A stretch of 64,000 nt of DNA from Heloderma charlesbogerti (lineage: Eukaryota; Chordata; Lepidosauria; Squamata; Helodermatidae): positions 124,001 to 188,000 of the forward strand of contig JANEZZ010001950.1 of assembly GCA_026122225.1 (NCBI GenBank), in the 5' to 3' direction. Positions 58,030-64,000 of the stretch are shown piece by piece. The notes beneath the pieces were generated by a model. It was not told where the DNA came from. It worked only from the letters and a program-made list of their open reading frames with translations, and ran no database searches. Each line of letters opens with the position of its first letter. Within the stretch, counting starts at the first letter, position 1. The position numbers were made by a program, and so were the translations under genes.

Positions 58030-58585
58030 GAGGTGGGGTGTGCCCTTGCTGCCTTCTGAAATCCTCAAGTAGCCAGAATCAACATGCAGACAATAGGGCT
58101 CTTTTCCAAGGCTTTATTTCCATTCAACCTAATGATGCTTACAGATGCTAATTGCCTGAGCCTAAGAGGAAAACTTAAGAGAGCTACCTACCAGGGGGTT
58201 CTAGCCTTAGGGAATCAGTTGGTCTCTATTTGGAGGGAAAGGGCGGGAAGCCTCTGAACTTAAGGGCTAGGAGGAGAGAGTCCACCCCTTTCTCGTGGGG
58301 CATCGGGGTGCAGCTGTTGTCGTCGCGGCAAGTGGGCTGAGTGCCTCCTCTAGGCGCCCGCAACCTCTCACTTGTCCCTGCGCCGGCGCCTCGCATCCAG
58401 AAACTCCAGTTGTCCCTCCCTCTCCCTGCCAGGGTCATTGTCACTCTCAGGAATGTGAGCAGGGAGGGGGTCTCCCTCCAGCTGCGCCTCTGAACAGCAT
58501 GCGGGTTCCTCTCCCATGGTTTCTATCTCTTCCTCAGAATCAGAACTGCTTTGGGGCTCTATGGGCTCCGATCCAACCCTGACAG
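58030..58585 (-). mobile_element. Possible solo LTR of a Ty3/Gypsy-like element
   Basis: On the - strand it starts TGTCAGGGTTGGATC, has a GC-rich first half with a coding-like acidic stretch (SSSDSEEEIETMGEE), an AATAAAGCC signal (58,111-58,118) and about 90 more bases. This is LTR-like architecture. I found no clear target duplication and no second copy, so the call is tentative. Confidence 0.4.
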
Positions 58586-58726
58586 TACCATTTCAGACTT
58601 CAGGTGGGGGCTCACATGGAGTTCATGCACAAAACCTCCATCCACATAGACAACTAATTGTCCAGAGAAACCCAGCTTTTTCTGACACACACAGGTTTTT
58701 TAATAGTGTCTGATCTGCCAGTAGAG

Positions 58727-59420
58727 TAGGGATGTACGAAAGTCACTTGCCTTTTCGCGGATGTGATTCGCGGTGGGGGGGAGGCGCTCCATCCCTCCCC
58801 CCGGAATCCTCGACGGGGGGGGAGGCGATCCAGTCCTCCCCCCCGGAATCCTGCCTGGCCGGCTCCGCTCTGCGGCAGCCCCACGGAGCAGCCGGCCAGG
58901 GCCATCCACAGCTGGAGTTCCAGCCACGGACTGGCTGGTGGGGACGCAAATGGCAGCCGCCGCAGCAGCCGCCATTTGCATCCAGCCAGGCTGCCACGAT
59001 AGGCTCCGTAAGTATTTACGTAGCCTATCACGGCAAGCCAAGCAAACAAAAACAAAAACCAGCGTACGCAAATGGCGGCGGCTACGGCAGCCACCATTTG
59101 CGTTCCCTATTTTTCGCCATTTTAGCCTACGTAAATATTTACATAGGCTATTACGGCGAAAAAAAAAGGGGAATGCAAATAGCGTAGTGGGCGCTATTTG
59201 CGTTCCTTTTTTTTCGCCGTTTTAGCCTATGGAAATATTTACGTAAGCTATTATGGCGGGGGGGGGAAGGAATGTAAATAGCGCCCACTATGCTATTTGC
59301 GTTCCCCTTTTTTTTCACCGTAATAGCCTACGTAAATATTTACATAGGCTAAAACGGCGAAAAATAGGGAACGCAAATGACAGCTGCCGTAGCCACCGCC
59401 ATTTGCGTACGCTTTTTTTT
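58727..59420. mobile_element. GC-rich compound-palindrome element, left part
   Basis: Starts TAGGGATGTACG. It has a G/C-rich head (GGGGGGAGGCGCTCCATCCC, GGCCGGCTCCGCTC) shared with 49,750-49,860, then alternating hairpins: type A (GCAAATGGC...GCCATTTGC) and type B (TAGCCTACGTAAATATTTAC...TAGGCTA). No transposase. It resembles a non-autonomous hAT, but the ends are not proven. Confidence 0.65.
59061..59413. repeat. 353-bp near-perfect palindrome of nested hairpins
   Basis: AGCGTACGCAAATGGCGG at the left end mirrors CCGCCATTTGCGTACGCT at the right end. The two halves pair across a centre at about 59,236/59,237, inside AAATATTT. Each half also folds locally: A hairpins near 59,063-59,108, 59,168-59,203, 59,268-59,305 and 59,368-59,412; B hairpins near 59,113-59,160, 59,207-59,260 (the centre) and 59,314-59,361. 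Mismatches are few and scattered. Confidence 0.9.
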
Positions 59421-59424
59421 TTTT

Positions 59425-60202
59425 CATCTTCATCTTCCTCAAATTTATATGCCGCTTTTCCACAAACAGTGCCCAAAGCGGCTCACAACACAACGGGAAT
59501 ACAGGAACAAGAAAGCACACCAATACTTCCCCATGAACAACCCAAACAAACCATTTCACTAATACTAACATTTCAAAGTAATTACAAAAGAGGCAAAATC
59601 AACCGTTGCAACACATGATCAATTCTTATTGATCAGTAATGTGTAAACCAGAGCCAAATACACTAAACCTTTCCTATGCATTGAGGCTTTAATAGACACT
59701 ACGAACTGCAAACAGCTACCCCAAGAATGCAAAGTGCAGACACAGCAGCCAGAGTTCTTACAGCCTGCAGCAGCTGATTTCTCTCGTGCTGGTGATGCAG
59801 TTCTCAAAGTTCCAGCAGAGACAAGGGTGGCATGTTTAGTCTTTTCCCCTGTTGTCTGGATGTTTCTGCTGCTTCTGGAGGCCTGAGGTGGCTGCAGATA
59901 TATACCCAGCCGCTCTGCAAACCCAGTGTTTTCAGTTTCCCCAAGAGAGAACTCACCCTCCTCCACTCTCTCATGCTGGTGCAGTTCTCAAGGCTCAAAC
60001 AGAGACAAGGGGGGTGGCTGCCCAGCCTTTGTTTGGACACCTCCAGCAATTGAAAGCCCACCCTACTATCCACCCTGACCATTGGTTCTATCCCCAAACT
60101 GTTCTTACCGTTAACAAACATTCAACCAAAATCTACCCTCTGTCACTTAAGCCCATTTGATGTCATCTGACCCCTGTGTTCGATCTCCAGCGACAAAATT
60201 TT
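59425..60202. other. Unassigned sequence with an internal duplication
   Basis: Begins with a reverse L2-like tail (ATTTATATGCCGCTTTTCCA, CAAACAGTGCCCAAAGCGGC). Further on, CTGGTGATGCAGTTCTCAAA (59,790) and CTGGTGCAGTTCTCAAGGCT (59,974) start two related segments, both with AGAGACAAGGGTGG-like words. No gene recognised. Confidence 0.5.
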
Positions 60203-60449
60203 ATTTATTATTTATTTATTTATTGCATTTATATCCCGCCTTTTTTCCTCCAAGGAACTCAAGGCAGCGTACATGATCCTCCTCCTTCCTCCATTTTATC
60301 CTCACAACAACAACCCTGTGAGGTGGGTTGGGCTGAGAGTCTGTGACTGGCCCAAAGTCACCCAGTGAGCTTCCATGGCCGAGTGGGGATTAGAACCCGG
60401 ATCTCCTGATTCCCAGTCCAGCACTCTAGCCACTACACCACACTGGCTC
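60203..60449 (-). mobile_element. tRNA-derived SINE, nearly full length
   Basis: Read on the - strand: AGAGCCAGTGTGGTGTAGTG, GCTAGAGTGCTGGACTGGGA, then GGGTTCTAATCCCCACTCGG (B-box-like), GGGTGACTTTGGGCCAGTC, CCTCACAGGGTTGTTGTTG and the tail GGCGGGATATAAATGCAATA with (AAAT)n. The A-box-like TGTAGTGGCTAGAG and the B box show the tRNA origin; the tail resembles that of L2/CR1. Best copy of the family in the window. Confidence 0.85.
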
Positions 60450-60994
60450 TTCAAAATTTCAAAATTTTGAAAATAAAATATTGACAGGTGGGACCTGCAA
60501 CAAAATGTTGCAGCATGGAGTCCTCCTATTCAGCTTTCAGCCAGCCAGCCAGCCAGCCTATCATGCCTTCTTCAGGGTATTCCATTCCATTCACTGGTTT
60601 CCAGTTTCCCCTCTGCCACAGACATTCAACGTTCTATGATCACTGAGCATGCTCAATCCTCATTGAACGGTTTTGGGTTTTTTCTGAGAGCTACTTTCTA
60701 CTTCAGCAGACTTTGGGGTGCCCCCGAGGATGCCAACAACCCCCTCTTGTTTCTCAGTAGTCCTGTTTCAGCTACATAGCCATCTTGTAACTCAGCACCC
60801 AAGTTTGCTATTAGTATAGATGATCCTTGGACAATGGTCACTCTTTAATGAAATCCAGCCAGTACGTTTTGCCTACAGTGTCTCCATATTGCTTGAAGGA
60901 CTGAACTTTTTGCACCCTGGTCCTGATGGATCTTGAACTTTGTTCCTGGAAACGCCCCCTCTCCTGTGTGAAGGAAAAGGTTGCTGATCTCCCA

Positions 60995-61280
60995 TTTTTT
61001 GCGTGGCTTGCCGTGATAGGCTACATAAATACTTACGTAACCTATCATGGCAAAGACCAGGACGCAAATGGAGGCCGTAGCAGCCAGGTGAAAGACCAGC
61101 TGCTGCCGCCGCCAGAGCTACCGCCGGAGCCGGCGCCACCGGAACATCCGCCCCAGGTAAGCTTCATCCCGGGGGGAATCTGCGGGGAGGGGGAGGCCGT
61201 TCCGCCACGGATTTCGGGGGGCCAAATGCCAGTGCATTCGGCCTCACTGAAATCCGTGGCGGAATTCTCCGCCATCCCTA
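60995..61280. mobile_element. Compound-palindrome element, right part
   Basis: Contains a B hairpin (GATAGGCTACATAAATACTT, ACGTAACCTATCATGGC), a half A module (GGACGCAAATGGAGGCC), a GC-rich stretch and the hairpin TTCCGCCACGGATTTC...GAAATCCGTGGCGGAA (61,199-61,265). Ends CATCCCTA, the inverse of TAGGGATG at 58,727. Confidence 0.65.
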
Positions 61281-61367
61281 CAGTTCCCTGACCATACAAA
61301 GCTGGTATGCCAGGAGGACCTAGGCTTCTCTGGACAATTTGTCTTCTATGTGGATGGAGTTTTTGTG

Positions 61368-62650
61368 TATAGAGGAGGATTCAGTCATGTGAACTTTATT
61401 TTTAAGCTAGACTTGGGCCAGACAGGCCTTCAGACAAAGGACATTTTAACAGAGGGCTGCCCACTGTAAAGTAGGACACATGGCTACCCAGCACCTGCGG
61501 CAGCGTGGGAACTTGGGATGGCTAAATTGCAAGCCCCATGCTATGCCACAAAGTCATTAACCTCTCATACTGGGCCATCATACTACACAGAGTAGTTATA
61601 ATTTCGTGAAATTTAAGGTGGAGAAAAAGGAAGAGTTACACCTCAAGATTTCTAAGCAAATTCATTTCTACATGTGTAGCAGGAAAAGTTTTTTTTAGAA
61701 AAATGTTTTTAAAGTAGAAGAAAGTACCACCATCTGCATTTTTTTCTTATGGACACACGCTTTGGTGAAACTCGGATATTTCATTCAATTTTGAAGGTTA
61801 TATTTGTTCTGTTTTTACAGGAATAAGCTGATGGAACGTTGTGACTGGAAGCCATACATCTTCTGAACTTGCATTTGGATGCTTTCTTCTAAATTCAACT
61901 TTGAAAATAAATGTATTCAGGTTTATAATCTGTGGAATTCCAGCTGCATCGAACATTGGAAATGGTGTTCATTGGCATCTGAGAAAATGTGGTCCTTGCC
62001 ACACTGCAGCAGCAACCTTAGCATAGTGAGACTTTGTTGTGAAGGCTAACAGAACATATCATTTTAGTGTCCCAATGGCCCGTTGCGATAATGTCGACAG
62101 ATGTACTTAAGAAGTGTCTGAGAGTGTGGTAAGGTCATGTGCTGGGGTAATGGAGGTTAACTGTGAAAGAGGGACTGAGCACATTTCTAAAAATAATGCA
62201 GTAATCCTCTAGGAAAATGAAGAGGTCTGCACAATATGAAATTAGAGGACTCTCTGACTTGACTCTGTTGTCCTTTGAATCTAAAACTCACAGCCTAAAT
62301 GGAGCATTGTATAAGGGTAAAAGGGATAAAGCTCCTGTTTTATTAACGTAATCATATTGGTGAAACATATAGTACATTGAGACTGATGCACAAATTTCCG
62401 AGTGACTTGACTGCACTCAGGACTGGCAGAAAACGTGTTTCAATTCTGTCATATTACCATCTCTAGACAGTGGCTGTTATCACATGCTAAGGGAATTAAC
62501 AGAACTTCTGCATATGATTATACAAGTGACATTTGTTGGACCAGGGTTACACACAGAAAGAGGGGAGAGGAAGACAGGAAAATGAGAGTATTCCTTTCTG
62601 TTCTGTCCCCTGAAGAAAGTCACTGGGGTATCGGCTGGAAGACTGAGGGG
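61368..62650. other. No gene seen
   Basis: Single-copy-looking, moderately AT-rich sequence. Short open frames without recognisable domains; no exon of a known neighbour of ELOVL5 was identified. Confidence 0.6.
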
Positions 62651-62654
62651 GAAG

Positions 62655-62785
62655 GAGGGGGAGAACAACCCACAGTGAGGTCAGTCGTCTGTCATGCGCA
62701 CTGTGGGTTGTTCTATGAACAACCCACACTGTGTAGCTTATTTGCAGGGTGGCTTAGCATGTCATGCGAACCCACCCAGTGTGAG
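62655..62785. mobile_element. AACCCACA-type MITE
   Basis: GAACAACCCACAGTG and CACTGTGGGTTGTTC are exact mirrors, followed by a second AACAACCCACACTGTG and CATGTCATGCGAACCCACC. Short non-autonomous foldback element. Confidence 0.65.
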
Positions 62786-63092
62786 GAATTTATTTGATCC
62801 CTGAGGCATATACACTGAGTTCTAAGAGAAGGCATGTGGACTTTTGGTATCCCACAATTACATCATGCTGGTGCAAAAATTGGCATTGAGTGCGGAATTC
62901 AGCATTGTAAATAGCTTTAATTTTTAAAAAAGAAACAAGGGCAGATCTACATGGAAACCCAGGCAGAACATTTTCAGCTTTTATCTGGATTATCATGAAA
63001 TCGGCTTTGGTCCATCAGTGGCTCACAAAGCAAGAAAAGTGGAGTATACACCACCTAAAAACCCGCTTTCACAAGTCACACAAGAGCATTTT

Positions 63093-63150
63093 AGGCCACA
63101 ATTCTATGCACGTATAGGCAGAAAAAAGTCCTACAACTCCCAGCATTCCT
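63093..63150. mobile_element. Half copy of the CAATCCTATGC MITE
   Basis: GGCCACAATTCTATGCACGT, ATAGGCAGAAAAAAGTCCTA, CAACTCCCAGCATTCC is one arm of the element at 11,984-12,116; the second arm is missing. Confidence 0.65.
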
Positions 63151-63294
63151 GTCATTTGATAAATGCAAGTCAGTATCCTCTTGGAAATATGGAATTACTC
63201 AGGCTGTTCTATGGGTGTTGACCATAGAAATTTGCTCAATGCACATGGTTCATACAGGTTCCTGTGCTCAGGTTTCCTTGGAGAGTTTGATTTC

Positions 63295-63580
63295 ATTATT
63301 ATTTATTTAACCATGTTTTATAGCCATCCTTCAATGTCAGTTGTTAGTACAGCTTACAAAACTGCAAATAACAATAAACACAATCATAAGGTAATAGTTC
63401 AAAAGCAGCATAAAAAGCAGCTCAAACCCTTTAAACAGCCTGAGAGAATAAAAAGGTCTTTGACAGGTGCTGAAAAGGTAACAGGATGAGCACCAAGCAA
63501 CCTCTCTGGGGAGAGAATTTCAAAGACAGCCGAAAAATCTTCCTCCTTAGTTGGCACCCACCTCATCTCAGATGGCGGGG
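63295..63580 (-). mobile_element. L2 LINE 3' fragment
   Basis: Reverse L2 3' UTR (TTATTTAACCATGTTTTATA...AGCTTACAAAACTGC) leading to RT C-terminal sequence (GAGAGAATTTCAAAGACAGC). Ends at a G run. Confidence 0.6.
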
Positions 63581-64000
63581 GGGGGGGGAAAGGAAGAGAG
63601 CACTGTCAGATGCAGAGTTGGTGGCAAGGGTAGGCATGGCTGGGCACCTGCCAAGGGTCCAAAACCCAGCAGAGGCCCACTGACAAAAGCCCCCTGGAGT
63701 TGACCCTTTTCTTCACCTTTGCAGCCTCCTTGTTCACCTGCCTCTCACTTTGGCCTAGACAACGGTAGGGGTGAGAAGCGGCAGCAGTAGATGCGACTGT
63801 GTCCTGACCAGCTCTCTGCCTATCAAGAAAGCAAGTGGCAGCAATGATAAGAAAGAGGAGGAGGAGCAGCTGGTGACAACGGTGGTGAGACAATATGGCT
63901 CCCTGCAGGAGGGGGCCGACTGAGGGTGTCTTACCCAAGGGCCTGCAAAAACCTGGAGCCGGCACTGGGCAGATAATCTTAGTGCACAGAAACGTTATTG

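Larger units (their letters stand above)
58628..61367. repeat. Inverted repeat pair flanking the palindrome region
   Basis: Left arm 58628-58675 (CCTCCATCCACATAGACAAC, TAATTGTCCAGAGAAACCCAG) and right arm 61321-61367 (TTCTCTGGACAATTTGTCTT, CTATGTGGATGGAG) are reverse complements at most positions. They face each other across 2.6 kb. Confidence 0.7.

Noticed and set aside
58654..59225. Several overlapping frames of 120-150 codons on both strands
   Set aside because: All are translations of the GC-rich compound palindrome; mirrored DNA gives long open frames on both strands without coding meaning.
58727..61280. One hAT element with TAGGGATG ends and target duplication CAGT
   Set aside because: The presumed 8-bp flanks CAGTAGAG and CAGTTCCC agree only in the first four bases, and unrelated repeats fill the middle; the two parts are therefore listed separately.
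26021..64000. Exons of the expected neighbour of ELOVL5 (GCM1 side)
   Set aside because: I looked for the GCM DNA-binding segment and other conserved exon-like frames with splice sites and found none; the gene may lie beyond the window.

Overview
The window is nuclear DNA of a squamate reptile, most probably a lizard; the species cannot be named from the sequence. The evidence is a split vertebrate gene with canonical GT/AG introns plus a squamate-type repeat load: a Sauria SINE, a BovB LINE, CR1 and L2 LINEs, tRNA-derived SINEs, a 5S-rRNA-derived SINE and many palindromic DNA transposons.

Positions 1 to about 26,000 hold the 3' part of one gene on the + strand, ELOVL5 (very-long-chain fatty acid elongase 5). 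Six coding exons (417-604, 6279-6356, 15709-15880, 17132-17256, 19699-19833, 23369-23500) join in frame and end at TGA 23498-23500. They encode about 276 residues, all but roughly the first 19 residues of the family protein; the first coding exon lies left of the window. A 3' UTR of about 2.5 kb probably follows. The introns carry a CR1 LINE (6.9-9.6 kb), L2 tails, SINEs, a hAT element and several MITEs.

From 26 to 64 kb I found no host gene. The region is layered transposable elements: L2 fragments (28, 32, 33 and 36 kb); a gammaretrovirus-like endogenous retrovirus on the - strand (37,714-44,281) with two LTRs, a tRNA-His primer-binding site, a 4-bp target duplication and a heavily deleted interior; a full-length but dead BovB (46,113-49,329) with an 11-bp target duplication; a hAT element with MER30-like ends (49,649-51,578) invaded by a CR1; an L2 split by a 3.3-kb hAT with a BED zinc-finger remnant (52,212-55,482), itself carrying a Sauria SINE; a chimeric 5S-rRNA/CR1 SINE (55.8 kb); and a GC-rich compound-palindrome element (58.7-59.4 kb and 61.0-61.3 kb).

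The most unusual structure is a near-perfect palindrome of about 353 bp at 59,061-59,413, built of alternating small hairpins of two types. The same modules recur inside the hAT element at 49.7-51.5 kb and at 61.0 kb, so they form a dispersed family that I cannot assign to a named repeat. All calls come from reading the sequence by eye. No search was run, so repeat family names rest on remembered consensus features, while target duplications, inverted repeats and splice sites were read directly.
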